From the NCBI GenBank assembly GCA_015689745.1, contig WVSO01000020.1, forward strand, positions 1 through 45,902: a stretch of 45,902 nt of DNA, in the 5' to 3' direction. Source of the DNA: Rhodobacterales bacterium HKCCSP123 (GTDB lineage Bacteria > Pseudomonadota > Alphaproteobacteria > Rhodobacterales > Rhodobacteraceae). The notes under the pieces are model-generated. The model saw only the letters and a program-made list of their open reading frames with translations, ran no database searches and was not told the origin of the DNA. Each line of letters begins with the position of its first letter. Position 1 is the first letter of the stretch. Made by a program: the position numbers and the translations under genes. This document shows positions 16,524-26,406 of this stretch, in pieces.

Positions 16524-17810
16524 ATGACAGACCCCCTGCGCCTTGGCATCGCCGGGCTTGGCACCGTCGGCGTGGGTGTCGTGAAGATCGTCCAGCGGCA
16601 GGCCAACCTGCTCTCGCGCCGCTGCGGTCGCCCGATCGAGATCACCGCCATCTCCGCCCGCTCCCGCGACAAGGACCGCGGCGTCAATCTGTCCCGCTAC
16701 GCCTGGGAAGACGACCCGGTCGCGCTCGCCCGCCGACCCGACATCGACGTCTTCGTCGAGCTGATGGGCGGCAGCGACGGCCCAGCCAAGGCCGCGACCG
16801 AGGCCGCCATCGCGACCGGCAAGGACGTGGTCACCGCCAACAAGGCGATGCTGGCGCTCCACGGCCAGGCGCTCGCCGAGGCCGCCGAGGCAGCAGACCG
16901 CGTGCTCCGCTTCGAAGCCGCCGTCGCGGGCGGCATCCCCGTCATCAAGGCCCTGACCGAGGGGCTGGCCGGCAACGCCATCGACCGCGTCATGGGCGTG
17001 ATGAACGGCACCTGCAACTACATCCTGACGCGCATGGACAGCGCGGGCCTGACCTACGAGGAGGCCTTCGCCGAGGCCGACGGGCTGGGCTATCTCGAGG
17101 CCGATCCGAATCTCGACGTGGGCGGCATCGACGCGGCCCACAAGCTGACGCTTCTCGCGGCGATCGCCTATGGCACGAAGCCCCATTTCGACACCATCCA
17201 GCTCGAGGGGATCGGCTCGATCACCATCGAGGACATCCGCCGCGCGGGTGACATGGGCTACAAGATCAAGCTCCTCGGCGTGGCCCAGATGACGGGCCGC
17301 GGCCTCGAACAGCGCATGTCGCCCTGCCTCGTGCCCGCGACCTCGCCGCTCGGCCAGCTCGAGGGCGGCACCAACATGGTGGTGATCGAGGGCGACAGCG
17401 TGGGCCAGATCGTCCTGCGCGGCGCGGGTGCGGGCGAAGGCCCGACGGCCAGCGCGGTCATGTCGGACGTCTGCGACATCGCCCGCGGCATCCGCGTGGC
17501 GACCTTCGGCGTGCCTGCGACCGCGCTCGACGATGCGCCGCCCGCAAGTGCGGCCAGCCCCGCCTGCTACTACCTGCGCATGGAACTGGCCGACAAGCCG
17601 GGCGCGCTGGCGAAGGTGGCGACCGTGCTGGGCGAGGCCGGCATCTCCATCGACCGGATGCGGCAATACGATCACCCCGGCGAGAACGCGCCGGTCCTGA
17701 TCGTGACCCACAAGGCCGCGCGCCCGAACCTCGATGCGGCGCTGGCAGCCCTGCCCGGCACGGGCGTGGTGGTCGGTGCGCCCGTGGCGCTCAGGATCGA
17801 GGACGTCTGA
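16524..17810 (+). CDS. hom: Homoserine dehydrogenase
   Basis: It reduces aspartate semialdehyde to homoserine for threonine and methionine synthesis. The ATG at 16524 follows GGAGGA and gives 428 aa. The dinucleotide motif is GIAGLGTVGVGVV (8-20). The family signature AEADGLGYLEADPNLDVGG is followed by IDAAHK, which carries the catalytic lysine. A C-terminal ACT domain (YYLRMELADKPGALAKVATV onward) indicates feedback control, usually by threonine. The gene is the first of a plus-strand run with glpX, but a 90-bp gap separates them. Confidence 0.96.
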   Translation: MTDPLRLGIAGLGTVGVGVVKIVQRQANLLSRRCGRPIEITAISARSRDKDRGVNLSRYAWEDDPVALARRPDIDVFVELMGGSDGPAKAATEAAIATGKDVVTANKAMLALHGQALAEAAEAADRVLRFEAAVAGGIPVIKALTEGLAGNAIDRVMGVMNGTCNYILTRMDSAGLTYEEAFAEADGLGYLEADPNLDVGGIDAAHKLTLLAAIAYGTKPHFDTIQLEGIGSITIEDIRRAGDMGYKIKLLGVAQMTGRGLEQRMSPCLVPATSPLGQLEGGTNMVVIEGDSVGQIVLRGAGAGEGPTASAVMSDVCDIARGIRVATFGVPATALDDAPPASAASPACYYLRMELADKPGALAKVATVLGEAGISIDRMRQYDHPGENAPVLIVTHKAARPNLDAALAALPGTGVVVGAPVALRIEDV

Positions 17811-17900
17811 CCCGCCCCCGTTAGCGCCCCCATGCTGGACGCCACCGGGCCGGGCGGCTAGACGAAGGCCAACGGAATTCAGCCCAAGGCCAAGATCCCC

Positions 17901-18869
17901 ATGTCGCATCCCACCGATTTCAACGACCGCATGCTCTCCCTCGGCCTCGCCCGCGTGTCCGAAGCCGCGGCGCTGGCCTCTGCCGATTTCATCGGGCGCG
18001 GCGACGAGAAGGCCGCCGACCAGGCCGCCGTCAACGGCATGCGCGAGCAGCTCAACAAGCTCGAGATCCGCGGCACCGTCGTGATCGGCGAGGGCGAGCG
18101 CGACGAGGCCCCGATGCTCTACATCGGCGAAGAGGTGGGCATGGGCACCGGCCCCGAGGTCGACATCGCCCTCGACCCGCTCGAGGGCACCACCCTGACG
18201 GCCAAGGACATGCCGAACGCGCTGACCGTCATCGCCATGGGCCCGCGCGGCTCGATGCTGCATGCGCCCGACGTCTACATGGAGAAGCTGGCAATCGGCC
18301 CCGGCTTCCGCCCGGGCGTCGTGACGCTCGACATGTCGCCCTCCGAACGGGTGAGCAAGCTTGCCTCGGCCAAGGGCTGCTCGACCACCGATATCACGGT
18401 CTGCGTTCTCGAACGTCCCCGCCACCAGGAGATGATCGACGAGCTGCGCACCACCGGCTGCGCCATCCGGCTCATCACCGACGGTGACGTCGCGGGCGTA
18501 ATCCACTGCGCCGAGCCCGAGATCACCGGCATCGACATGTACATGGGCCAGGGCGGCGCGCCCGAGGGCGTTCTGGCCGCCGCCGCGCTGAAATGCATGG
18601 GTGGACAGATCTTCGGCAAGCTCCTGTTCCGCAACGACGAGGAACGCGGCCGCGCCGCCAAAGCCGGGATCAAGAACCTCGACCGCGTCTACACCCGCGA
18701 CGACATGGTGACCAAGGACGTGATCTTCGCCGCCACCGGCGTCACCGACGGCTCGATCCTGCCCGGCATCAAGCGCGAGCCGGGCTTCCTGACCGCCGAG
18801 ACCCTGCTGATGCGGTCGAAGACCGGGTCGGTCCGGCGCATGACCTACCGCAACCCCGTGAAGAAATGA
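17901..18869 (+). CDS. glpX: Class II fructose-1,6-bisphosphatase
   Basis: It hydrolyses fructose-1,6-bisphosphate in gluconeogenesis; some class II enzymes also act on sedoheptulose-1,7-bisphosphate. The 322-aa length and GlpX motifs are typical: [35 protein letters not shown], the metal-binding [12 protein letters not shown], and ITDGDVAG. Its stop overlaps the start of the next gene as ATGA, so a coupled operon glpX-hydrolase-recJ is likely. The proximity of hom and glpX is a layout I recall from Rhodobacteraceae genomes. Confidence 0.96.
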   Translation: MSHPTDFNDRMLSLGLARVSEAAALASADFIGRGDEKAADQAAVNGMREQLNKLEIRGTVVIGEGERDEAPMLYIGEEVGMGTGPEVDIALDPLEGTTLTAKDMPNALTVIAMGPRGSMLHAPDVYMEKLAIGPGFRPGVVTLDMSPSERVSKLASAKGCSTTDITVCVLERPRHQEMIDELRTTGCAIRLITDGDVAGVIHCAEPEITGIDMYMGQGGAPEGVLAAAALKCMGGQIFGKLLFRNDEERGRAAKAGIKNLDRVYTRDDMVTKDVIFAATGVTDGSILPGIKREPGFLTAETLLMRSKTGSVRRMTYRNPVKK

Positions 18870-19429
18870 GCGCCACGGCGCTTCTTCTGATCGACATACA
18901 GGCGGGCTTCGACAGCCCCGCCTGGGGCGCGCGCAACAACCCGGGGGCCGAATCGAATGCCGCTCGGCTTCTCGCGGCCTGGCGGACAGCGGGCGCGCCC
19001 GTCCTCCACGTCCGCCATGTCAGCGTCGAGCCCGGCAGCCCCCTCGGCCCCGGCCCCGGCGGCGCCTTCAAGCCCGAGGTCGCGCCCCTGCCCGGCGAGC
19101 CGGTTTTCGAGAAATCCGTCAACAGCGCCTTCATCGGCACGGGGCTCGGGGACCACCTGCGCGGGCGTGGCATCGACCGGCTGGTCATCTGCGGCCTGAC
19201 CACGCCCCATTGCGTGTCGACCACCACGCGGATGGCGGCCAACCTGGGCTTTTCCGTGCGCCTCGCCCATGACGCCTGCGCCAGCTTCGCGGGCAATGCC
19301 CGCACCGACTGGGCCGAGGGGCTGGCCCCGTTGGACGCCGAGGCGATCCACGCCGCCGCCGTCTCGCATCTGCATGGCGAGTTCGCCACTGCCCTTTCCA
19401 CGGACGCCGTGCTAACCCAAGGCCCATGA
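18866..19429 (+). CDS. Isochorismatase-like cysteine hydrolase
   Basis: The 187-aa protein belongs to the isochorismatase/nicotinamidase superfamily. The catalytic triad is visible as D10 ([10 protein letters not shown]), K83 (FEKSVNSAF) and C116 ([15 protein letters not shown]). The cis-peptide region [10 protein letters not shown] is canonical. The substrate is unknown; relatives hydrolyse nicotinamide, N-carbamoyl compounds, ureas or isochorismate. It overlaps glpX upstream (ATGA) and recJ downstream (ATGA), so its expression is coupled to both, though no pathway link is evident. Confidence 0.9.
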   Translation: MSATALLLIDIQAGFDSPAWGARNNPGAESNAARLLAAWRTAGAPVLHVRHVSVEPGSPLGPGPGGAFKPEVAPLPGEPVFEKSVNSAFIGTGLGDHLRGRGIDRLVICGLTTPHCVSTTTRMAANLGFSVRLAHDACASFAGNARTDWAEGLAPLDAEAIHAAAVSHLHGEFATALSTDAVLTQGP

Positions 19430-21168
19430 CCGCCTTTCTCGGGATCGAGACCTCGCTCACCGGCCGCCGCTGGATCGGCCCGGACCCCGATACCGCGCGC
19501 CTGGCCGAGGCGCTGGGTCAGCGCGCCGACCTGCCCCCGCCGCTCGCCCATGTCCTCGCCCGGCGCGGCGTGACGCCTGAGGAAGCGCAGGGCTTCCTCT
19601 CGCCCGCGCTGCGCGACCTGATGCCCGATCCCCGCGGCCTCAGGGACATGGACGCCGCCGCCGCCCGTGTCATCGCCGCGCTGGACAGGGGCGAGCGCAT
19701 CGCCATCTTCGCCGATTACGACGTCGACGGTGGCGCCTCGGCGGCGCTGCTGATCGACTGGCTGCGCAGCATGGGCCGCCCCGCGACCCTCTACATCCCC
19801 GACCGCATCGACGAGGGCTATGGCCCGAACGAGCCCGCCATGGCGGCCCTGGCCCGCGACCACGACCTGATCGTCTGCGTCGATTGCGGCACGCTCTCCC
19901 ACGGGCCCATCGCCGCCGCTGAAGGCGCGGACGTGATCGTCCTGGACCACCACCTCGCGGGCGCGGACCTGCCCGACTGCGTCGCCGTGGTGAACCCCAA
20001 CCGGCAGGACGAGGACGGCAGCCTCGGCCATCTCTGCGCCGCGGGCGTGGTCTTCCTCCTGCTGGTCGAGCTGAACCGCCGCCTGCGCGAGGCGGGCCGG
20101 AAAACCCCCGACCTCATCGCGATGCTCGACCTCGTGGCGCTGGCCACCGTGGCCGATGTCGCACCGCTGACGGGGCTCAACCGCGCCTTCGTGCGGCAGG
20201 GGCTCAAGGTCATGGCCCGCCGCGCGCGCCCCGGCCTTGTCGCGCTCGGCGACGTCGCCCGGCTGGACCGGCCACCGACAAGCTACCACCTCGGCTACGT
20301 GCTCGGCCCCCGCGTGAACGCGGGCGGGCGGATCGGGGCGGCCGACCTCGGCGCGCGGCTTCTCGCCACCACCGACCCCGCCGAGGCCGCGCAGCTTGCC
20401 AAGCGGCTCGACGACCTCAACACCGACCGCCGCGAGATCGAGGGGCGCGTGCGTGACGCCGCCCTTGCCCAGGCCGAGGCGCGCGGGACCGAGGCCGCCC
20501 TCGTCTGGGCTGCCGAGGAGGGCTGGCACCCCGGCGTCGTCGGCATCGTCGCCTCGCGCCTGAAGGAAGCGACGAACCGCCCCGCCGTGGTGATCGGCTT
20601 CGAGGGTGACGCGGGCAAGGGCTCGGGCCGCTCCGTCTCGGGCGTCGACCTCGGGGCCGCCATCCAGCGCCTCGCCGCAGAGGGCCTGATCGAGAAGGGC
20701 GGAGGGCACAAGATGGCCGCTGGCCTGAGCCTGACCCGCGCGCAGCTCGAGCCGGCCATGGAACGCCTGGCCGAGCTGATGGCGAAACAGGGCGCGGGCG
20801 AACGCGGCCCGGGCGACCTGCGTCTCGACGGCCTGCTGTTGCCCGCGGCCTGCACGGTCGACCTGATCGAGCGGCTGGACGAGGCGGGCCCCTTCGGCGC
20901 TTCGGCCCCTGCCCCCCGCTTCGCGCTGCCATCTCTGCGCATCCGCCACACCCGGCCCGTTGGCCAGGGCCACCTGAAACTGACGCTGTCCGACGGGGCG
21001 ATGAGCCTCGACGCGATCTGGTTCGACGCGACCGCCAAGGGGGTCGAGGCCGCGCTGCACGCCCATTCCGGCCGCCCGCTCCATGTCGCGGGCCGGATCG
21101 AGGTGAATCACTGGAACGGCCGCCAGACCGTTCAGCTCCGCCTCGATGACGCGGCCTGGGCGGACTGA
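19426..21168 (+). CDS. recJ: Single-strand DNA-specific exonuclease
   Basis: RecJ degrades single-stranded DNA 5' to 3' in recombination and mismatch repair. The protein is 580 aa. DHH-superfamily motifs are [14 protein letters not shown] (D97, D99, D101), CVDCG (153-155 region) and the signature VLDHHLAG (174-176). A DHHA1 domain follows, with [16 protein letters not shown] and [15 protein letters not shown]-terminal OB-fold region ends in [10 protein letters not shown]. The ATG at 19426 overlaps the preceding stop. It is followed by tRNA-Glu after 90 bp. Confidence 0.96.
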   Translation: MTAFLGIETSLTGRRWIGPDPDTARLAEALGQRADLPPPLAHVLARRGVTPEEAQGFLSPALRDLMPDPRGLRDMDAAAARVIAALDRGERIAIFADYDVDGGASAALLIDWLRSMGRPATLYIPDRIDEGYGPNEPAMAALARDHDLIVCVDCGTLSHGPIAAAEGADVIVLDHHLAGADLPDCVAVVNPNRQDEDGSLGHLCAAGVVFLLLVELNRRLREAGRKTPDLIAMLDLVALATVADVAPLTGLNRAFVRQGLKVMARRARPGLVALGDVARLDRPPTSYHLGYVLGPRVNAGGRIGAADLGARLLATTDPAEAAQLAKRLDDLNTDRREIEGRVRDAALAQAEARGTEAALVWAAEEGWHPGVVGIVASRLKEATNRPAVVIGFEGDAGKGSGRSVSGVDLGAAIQRLAAEGLIEKGGGHKMAAGLSLTRAQLEPAMERLAELMAKQGAGERGPGDLRLDGLLLPAACTVDLIERLDEAGPFGASAPAPRFALPSLRIRHTRPVGQGHLKLTLSDGAMSLDAIWFDATAKGVEAALHAHSGRPLHVAGRIEVNHWNGRQTVQLRLDDAAWAD

Positions 21169-21258
21169 GGGACGGCCGCAAATCTTTCGCACGAAAGCCC
21201 GAAGAATCCGCTTGAACCCGCCTCCGGCTTTTTCTAGATACCACCCCACGCCAAGCGC

Positions 21259-21333
21259 GGCCCGTTCGTCTATCGGTTAGGACGCCAGGTTTTCAACCTG
21301 GAAAGAGGGGTTCGATTCCCCTACGGGCTGCCA
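21259..21333 (+). tRNA. tRNA-Glu (anticodon UUC)
   Basis: The 75-nt gene folds into a full cloverleaf, with U8, the D-arm around TCTATCGGTTAGGA, anticodon stem CCAGG/CCTGG with loop TTTTCAA (anticodon TTC), and T-arm AGGGGTTCGATTCCCCT. A genomically encoded CCA is present (21331-21333). The acceptor stem GGCCCGT/ACGGGCT pairs over all seven positions with G1-U72 as a wobble pair. Accessory genes begin right after its 3' end, so it may be an island attachment site. Confidence 0.97.
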
Positions 21334-21753
21334 TGGCGCTCCCCATGAAACCGTGAATCTGGATGCTGCGGACCACCGTCGCGCTCGGCCGCTTGATGGC
21401 ATCGGCCACCGGGGGAACACTCAGGACGTTCTTCCAGCCTCGGGCACTTGGCACAGACCCCGGACATCGATCCCGTGGATGGGCAAGTCGAGGCATGATG
21501 GCGTCCATCCTGCCCTGTCCGCGGCTGTTTCGTTCGGGATCGTGAGCCCGGCAGGATCCGCGACACCCACGGCAAAAGGCGATCATCGGGTCGAGGTCGC
21601 ATGCATCGACGAAGCCCCGGTTGCCGGGACCACCGGGAGAAGGCTCCGGGCGGCCAGGCATGTCGCGCAGCAGCCACCAAGGGCTGTTCCAGGCGGGGAG
21701 TGATCCTTGGAAGTTCCGTTGAAGGTGCCTGTCAAATATTGTTAAGTCTTAGA
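21334..21753. other. Gene-poor stretch after tRNA-Glu
   Basis: These 420 bp carry short overlapping frames on both strands, but none has recognisable motifs, codon character or a convincing start. The last ~40 bp become AT-rich (CAAATATTGTTAAGTCTTAGA), suggesting a promoter or leader for the next gene. No integrase, IS end or duplicate of the tRNA 3' end was found by eye. Confidence 0.5.
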
Positions 21754-22446
21754 ATGAACCCGTCCAAGGTCAGCCTACGATCATTTCGAAATCGCATGGG
21801 CGACGGGGCCGTACTGTTCATCCGCCCGCGCGAGGTGCAGTATCACTCCGGCACGAAATGGGCAGTCGCCAAGACCCGGTCAAAGCGGCTCGATGCGGCC
21901 ATGCCGCGCGTCTTCATGAACATCCTGTTGCGGATATTGAAGAGCCGGGAACCGTTCGTCATCCCGCGTCACTACTTCCGCGACATTGAGCCGATTACAG
22001 GGACGCCGCGTTATGAGAAAGTGGCGGACTTCATTGCGTCCGGGGGTCCGGTGGAGGAGACGCTCTGGTTCAGGCAGCTGGTGGCGGATCTCGAAAGCAA
22101 CGGCATTGCGCGACATAAAAAGATTCTCATGAGGAACCGGGCGGAGATATCCGGGTTCCTGGAAACCTATGCCGCTCCATTGGTCGAGAGCCTGAAGTCG
22201 GAAGGCTTCTCGACGGACAAGGGCGATTACGAAGCCTCGGCCATAATTGATGCGGACGGTCGCCTGGTCAAAGCTAGTTCGGGAAACCACCGGTTCGCCA
22301 TCGCCCACGTACTCGACCTGCCCGTCTTTCCCTTGCGTGTCGCGGCCGTGCACGAGGACTGGTACCGGGAGGAGGTGGCATCGCGGGGCGACAACTGGCT
22401 GGAGTTACAGGCCGCGCTGGAGAGGGTCGAAGACAGACATCGATGA
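21754..22446 (+). CDS. Unknown protein with ParB/sulfiredoxin-like C-terminal motif
   Basis: The 230-aa product has no signal peptide. Near the C-terminus, IIDADGRLVKASSGNHRFA and then IAHVLDLPVFPLRVAAVHEDW resemble the ParB/Srx-fold pattern 'G-x-HR-x-A-x-A-x-x-L-G-x-x-x-x-P-V' (GNHR at residues 177-180). Residues 1-150 are basic and helical, with an aromatic-rich IPRHYFRDIEPITG segment. I cannot assign a function. Proteins with this kind of region occur, as far as I recall, among polysaccharide genes and with sulfotransferases, as here. The start is uncertain: ATG 21754 is chosen, with an alternative at 21796. Confidence 0.65.
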   Translation: MNPSKVSLRSFRNRMGDGAVLFIRPREVQYHSGTKWAVAKTRSKRLDAAMPRVFMNILLRILKSREPFVIPRHYFRDIEPITGTPRYEKVADFIASGGPVEETLWFRQLVADLESNGIARHKKILMRNRAEISGFLETYAAPLVESLKSEGFSTDKGDYEASAIIDADGRLVKASSGNHRFAIAHVLDLPVFPLRVAAVHEDWYREEVASRGDNWLELQAALERVEDRHR

Positions 22447-22907
22447 CCGGCCGCACGCCGAAGCACCTGCATCCATCGCCACCGGCCTGGTCAAAAGCCG
22501 TTCATCGCGACGTCAGCCTCGGCCGCGGACCACGTGCGATCGCTTGTCGGTTCCGCCTGGTGGAACACCCGACGCGCCGCGCCGCGAAACCTCGTCTCCT
22601 TGGCGGCATGACCCGGATCCGCCCGCTTGAACGATCGACTGTCACGACACGCATGCCACACGCTTCGGACTCCGGGGGACGATGCAACAATCCGCGGTCG
22701 GGAAATCCCGGTTTGCCGCAGCCGCACCAAGGGGCATCACGGCATGACGACACCCCGGTCGGCGCTCCCGCTCGTTCCAGCATCGACAATTGACTTCACC
22801 GCGACAGGGCGAAACAAGGGGACAGGGCCGCGGCCTGCCCGTCCCGGACCGTTCGGGACCGGCGATCGGCGACGTGCCGCGGGCTACGGGAACCGGATGA
22901 GCAGGTC
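22447..22907. other. Gene-poor stretch between island genes
   Basis: These 461 bp contain only frames without recognisable protein motifs. A frame from 22443 to 22793 is open but has Arg/Pro-rich, unpatterned composition typical of a spurious ORF. The stretch may hold a decayed gene. No repeat or terminator stands out. Confidence 0.45.
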
Positions 22908-23720
22908 ATGATCACGGTCGTTGCCATACTGGGGCTGGAGCACAGCGGCACCACCTTGCTTGCCCGCATGCTCGGCACCCATTCGGCCGCGACGAGTGTC
23001 GGCGGCATAAAGAACTTCGCCGCCTTCGCCTCCGGCAAGAAGGCCTGCACCTGTGGCGGGTCATGGGGGGATTGCGACTTCTGGTCGGCCGTCGATGAGG
23101 CGCTTGAGGCAGCGGGCCGTTCCTCTCGGGATGTCGGATCGGCCATCGGGTCGGGCGCGGAGGGCGGGCCGTCTTCACGGCAGGCCGCCCAGGACCTCGT
23201 GCGGGCGATTTCCTCCGCCACGGGAAGCAAGATCCTGGTGGACTCCTCGCGCGATCCGCTCTGGGTCGACATGCTGGATGGTGCCACGGACATCCGGACC
23301 GTGCGCGTCCACATCTTCAAGACACCATACGAGCAGATGGCCTCCGCCAAGCGCAAGAACCGCTCGACCTACAAGGAACTGCGAAAATACAATCGACGCA
23401 GCCGGGCCTGCCGGAGGGCTCTGGCGTCGCATGACGGCGGCATCACCATACCCTACGGTGCCTTCTGCGGCGCTCCCGAGGGGTTCGTGTCGCAGATCAT
23501 GCGGGCAGCCGGCGCACAGCTCGAGCCGGAACAGATCACCGGCTGGGGGCTCACCCCGCTTCACATGCTCGGGGGAAACCGCATGAAGCGGGAAACCCGC
23601 TCGACGATACGATACGACGAACTGTGGCGGGATACGCTCTCGTCGGGAGAGGTGTTGCTCGCCAGGCTGATCGCCGGTGGTTCACTGAGGCGGAACATGG
23701 ACAGCAGCTCGCGGGGGTGA
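22908..23720 (+). CDS. Sulfotransferase family protein
   Basis: The 270-aa protein has the PAPS 5'-phosphosulfate loop at its N-terminus (LGLEHSGTTLLARML, residues 8-22) and a 3'-phosphate-type motif KILVDSSRDP (108-117). A Cys-rich element CTCGGSWGDCDFW (47-59) is typical of bacterial carbohydrate sulfotransferases. It would transfer sulfate from PAPS to a sugar or lipid acceptor in the cytoplasm. The 5' flank lacks a clear ribosome-binding site, but the ATG at 22908 sits exactly where the fold should begin. The glycosyltransferase and a second sulfotransferase nearby suggest a sulfated surface glycan. The acceptor is unknown. Confidence 0.82.
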   Translation: MITVVAILGLEHSGTTLLARMLGTHSAATSVGGIKNFAAFASGKKACTCGGSWGDCDFWSAVDEALEAAGRSSRDVGSAIGSGAEGGPSSRQAAQDLVRAISSATGSKILVDSSRDPLWVDMLDGATDIRTVRVHIFKTPYEQMASAKRKNRSTYKELRKYNRRSRACRRALASHDGGITIPYGAFCGAPEGFVSQIMRAAGAQLEPEQITGWGLTPLHMLGGNRMKRETRSTIRYDELWRDTLSSGEVLLARLIAGGSLRRNMDSSSRG

Positions 23721-23822
23721 GCACCGGATCGGACGCGGCGTCATCAAGGAGTGATGCTTCATCCGAGTCCAGAGCATTCTCGACCCGGCTCTCCACGTCA
23801 GCCCAACGAAGGGTCCCTTGTC

Positions 23823-25412
23823 ATGAACGGTATGCTCACTGCAAACGCGATCCCCAAGGACGGAAGCGGCATGTCGTGGCCCATCGTCGTGGTCGGTTCC
23901 GGGCCCGGAGGCGCATTTGCTGCGATCAGACTTGCCGAGTTAGGTCACGAAGTCCTTGTCGTCGAAGCCGGCGAACAGGCCCCCGACCTGAACTGGTCGG
24001 ATTATTTCGTCATCGATCGACCGGCAGGAGAAAAGCGCCGGGACAATATCGGGCTTAGCTGGCAACTCGGCGGCTCATCGAATTTGTGGGCGGGGCGCAT
24101 TGCGCCACTCGATCCCACCGACATCTCCAGGGAAAAAGGCTGGCCATTTGACAGCGCCGAGCTCGATCGTCATTACGCCTCGGCCCTCGAGCGCATGGGA
24201 ATGGCGCAGATCGACGAATTGTCCACCGATCAACCGATCTCGAGGCTACCATCTCACTGGGATGAAACCCTCAAGGCCTCTCTGTCGATGAAGATATTTC
24301 AGTGGTCAACGCCGTCCTTCAGCACGGCAAAGGCCCTGAGAGAGGCAATGACCCTCCACGAGAATCTGTCGATCCTGACCGGCTGCCGGCTGCTGTCGCT
24401 TGAATGCCCCGACGGCACTGGCCGAGTTCGGACCGGACTTTTTTCCGAACCGGCGGGGGAGCGCTTCCGGATTTCCGGCGATATCTTCATTCTGGCCATG
24501 GGCGGGATCGAAACACCCCGGGTTCTCCTGAACTCAGCCGAGGGAAAAGGTCTGGGAAACAGCTCGGGCCTTCTGGGCCGGTATCTGTCCACCCACCCGA
24601 AGATGAATGTTGGAACCGTGGAGTTGGAAAAACCTGTCGCATTGTCCTCGCCGCTGTTCGCGGATGTGGCTTTCAAAGGAAGGCGCATAAGGTCCGGGAT
24701 CGGTCTTCCGCAGCGGAAGGATGAAGTCGATCCTCTCAATCACTACATACAGTTCACGAGACGCTACGAGAGGTCCGGAACCTACCTTTTGGAGCAGATG
24801 CAAAAGATCTTCGTCGATCATTCCGGTCACGGCCGGAAAGTTGCGCCGCTCAAGACCGCAAACGCCATTGCAATTGCGTTGGGCCGCGTCGCCTTCAATA
24901 CCCTTGGCCGCACGGGACTGCTGAGACGCAGGGCTCGGCGGTTATCCGTCCGTGCGTTCCTGGATCAATATCCCAATCCTGATTGCCGGGTAACTCTCGA
25001 CAGTGCGCTTGATCCGCACGGAATTCCAAAGGGAAAGATCCAATGGTTCCTTTCAGAAGAGGATGTCCGTTCCATCCGAGGCTTCCTGCAGGACATGAAG
25101 AGCCTCTTCTCGGGTGCTCATATTGGAGAATTTTCTCTTGAGCTTGAAGATGACGCGCGGAGATGGGAGATCACCGGTATTCACTCGCATTTCATGGGCA
25201 CCACGCGCATGGGTGCCGATAGGGAGACATCCGTTACCAATGCGGATGGTCGCCTGCATGACGCGAAAAATGTCTTCATATCCGGTCCTTCGCTATTTCC
25301 ATCCTACGGCTATGCCAACCCCTTCCTGACGATTGCCGCCCTGGCGCTCCACCTGGCAGAAAAGGTCGATGAAACCGTTGCTCGGGAGAAAAATGGAGAA
25401 CAGGGTCAATAA
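23823..25412 (+). CDS. GMC-family FAD-dependent oxidoreductase
   Basis: The 529-aa protein has an N-terminal FAD-binding Rossmann motif (VVVGSGPGGAFAAIRLAELG, with GSGPGG at 25-30) ending in acidic E48. A second FAD motif is GLSWQLGGSSNLWAG, followed by LAMGGIETPRVLLNS. The GMC C-terminal domain has HSHFMGTTRMG, VTNADGRLHDAKNVFISGPS and YGYANPFLTIAAL (catalytic His and Asn positions). It probably oxidises a sugar or alcohol hydroxyl, and the context suggests a glycan precursor. Base composition is clearly lower in GC than the housekeeping genes. The start at ATG 23823 is chosen because the FAD motif then lies at the usual distance. Confidence 0.87.
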   Translation: MNGMLTANAIPKDGSGMSWPIVVVGSGPGGAFAAIRLAELGHEVLVVEAGEQAPDLNWSDYFVIDRPAGEKRRDNIGLSWQLGGSSNLWAGRIAPLDPTDISREKGWPFDSAELDRHYASALERMGMAQIDELSTDQPISRLPSHWDETLKASLSMKIFQWSTPSFSTAKALREAMTLHENLSILTGCRLLSLECPDGTGRVRTGLFSEPAGERFRISGDIFILAMGGIETPRVLLNSAEGKGLGNSSGLLGRYLSTHPKMNVGTVELEKPVALSSPLFADVAFKGRRIRSGIGLPQRKDEVDPLNHYIQFTRRYERSGTYLLEQMQKIFVDHSGHGRKVAPLKTANAIAIALGRVAFNTLGRTGLLRRRARRLSVRAFLDQYPNPDCRVTLDSALDPHGIPKGKIQWFLSEEDVRSIRGFLQDMKSLFSGAHIGEFSLELEDDARRWEITGIHSHFMGTTRMGADRETSVTNADGRLHDAKNVFISGPSLFPSYGYANPFLTIAALALHLAEKVDETVAREKNGEQGQ

Positions 25413-25461
25413 GGGTGGACCTGCAACAGAAGGTCACGCGGTAGAAGGAGGATTTTTCCGC

Positions 25462-26406
25462 ATGAAACTTTCCGAAGACCGTATTCTCATTCTTGGCGCA
25501 GGCTGGCGCGTGCAAAGGTTCATTCTGCCCGCCCTGGAGCTTGCCGGAGCCCGGACCGCGAACATCACCATCCTCCGCCGGAAATCCGTGCCCGTGATCG
25601 GCTTCGAGGAGGCTTCTGTCATCACTGACGTGTCACGCTGCGACGAAACACCTGATCTTGTTGTCAACTGCCTCCCCTCCGGCGAACTCATCACCCTGGG
25701 CACCGAGGTCTTTTCCACTTTTCCAAGTTCGGTGCATTTTTGGGATACGGCATCGTCAAAGGTCCCCTTCAGGCTTCTCTTGAAGGCACACTCGGACCCA
25801 AGGCTGCAAGAAATCAGGTCAACGGAAGACTTTCCCATGTTGCCAAACGTTCTTGCCATGGAAAAGCACCTTGGCGGAATTTCAAGACTGAGATTTGCAA
25901 ATGTCGGCATCCCGATCCACTTCCTGTCCTTCATGAGAACACTTCTGTCGGACCAATGCGGGAAGATATGCATCTTCAGAAGACATGGGGATGACTTCGC
26001 ATCGCGAAAGCGGTTCTCGATTTCCCGGAGCAAGGATTTTTCAAGTGCCCGCATCACCGCCGGCCATGGCACCGCTGACCTGACCGACAACCTCGGGTTT
26101 CTCGACAGCTTTTCGGGTGGCGGCCTTTCGGATGGCGAGGTCGTCAGACTCGTCGATGACGTCTCGGTGAAGTACCGCATTGATGGAAATGTCTACTCGT
26201 CATTTGAAATAAACGCGAGAATCAGGGCTGAATTTCTTGACGACGCATCGCGAAAATCCGCGCATGAATTGGACAAGGTTTTCGCCCTTCGGGACATCTT
26301 CCTATCGCCCCATTCGCACTACAGCGCAAGAAACTCGATTGCCGACACGATCGCGGGGAAATGCCTCAAGAAATTCGGTATTTGCATGGTCAGACCTGGC
26401 ACCTGA
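25462..26406 (+). CDS. Gfo/Idh-like NAD(P)-binding protein
   Basis: The 314-aa product starts MKLSEDRILILGAGWRVQRF, a Rossmann nucleotide-binding start (GAGWR, 12-16). Next come a TDVSRCDETPDLVVNCLPS segment and then HFWDTASSKVPFR, like the E-K-P loop region of Gfo/Idh oxidoreductases but diverged. The rest shows mixed alpha/beta pattern without clear motifs. AAGGAGGA upstream supports the ATG at 25462 over an in-frame ATG at 25394 that overlaps the GMC gene. The two genes are 49 bp apart, share low GC and probably form one unit acting on the same sugar. The substrate is unknown. Confidence 0.65.
   Translation: MKLSEDRILILGAGWRVQRFILPALELAGARTANITILRRKSVPVIGFEEASVITDVSRCDETPDLVVNCLPSGELITLGTEVFSTFPSSVHFWDTASSKVPFRLLLKAHSDPRLQEIRSTEDFPMLPNVLAMEKHLGGISRLRFANVGIPIHFLSFMRTLLSDQCGKICIFRRHGDDFASRKRFSISRSKDFSSARITAGHGTADLTDNLGFLDSFSGGGLSDGEVVRLVDDVSVKYRIDGNVYSSFEINARIRAEFLDDASRKSAHELDKVFALRDIFLSPHSHYSARNSIADTIAGKCLKKFGICMVRPGT

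Noticed and set aside
21259-21333. G1-U72 wobble in tRNA-Glu as a sign of a pseudogene
   Set aside because: All other stems pair, conserved bases are present and CCA is encoded; a terminal wobble is compatible with function.
21353-21703. Short frames after tRNA-Glu as possible integrase remnants
   Set aside because: No tyrosine-recombinase residues (R-H-R-Y pattern) and no duplicated tRNA end were seen.
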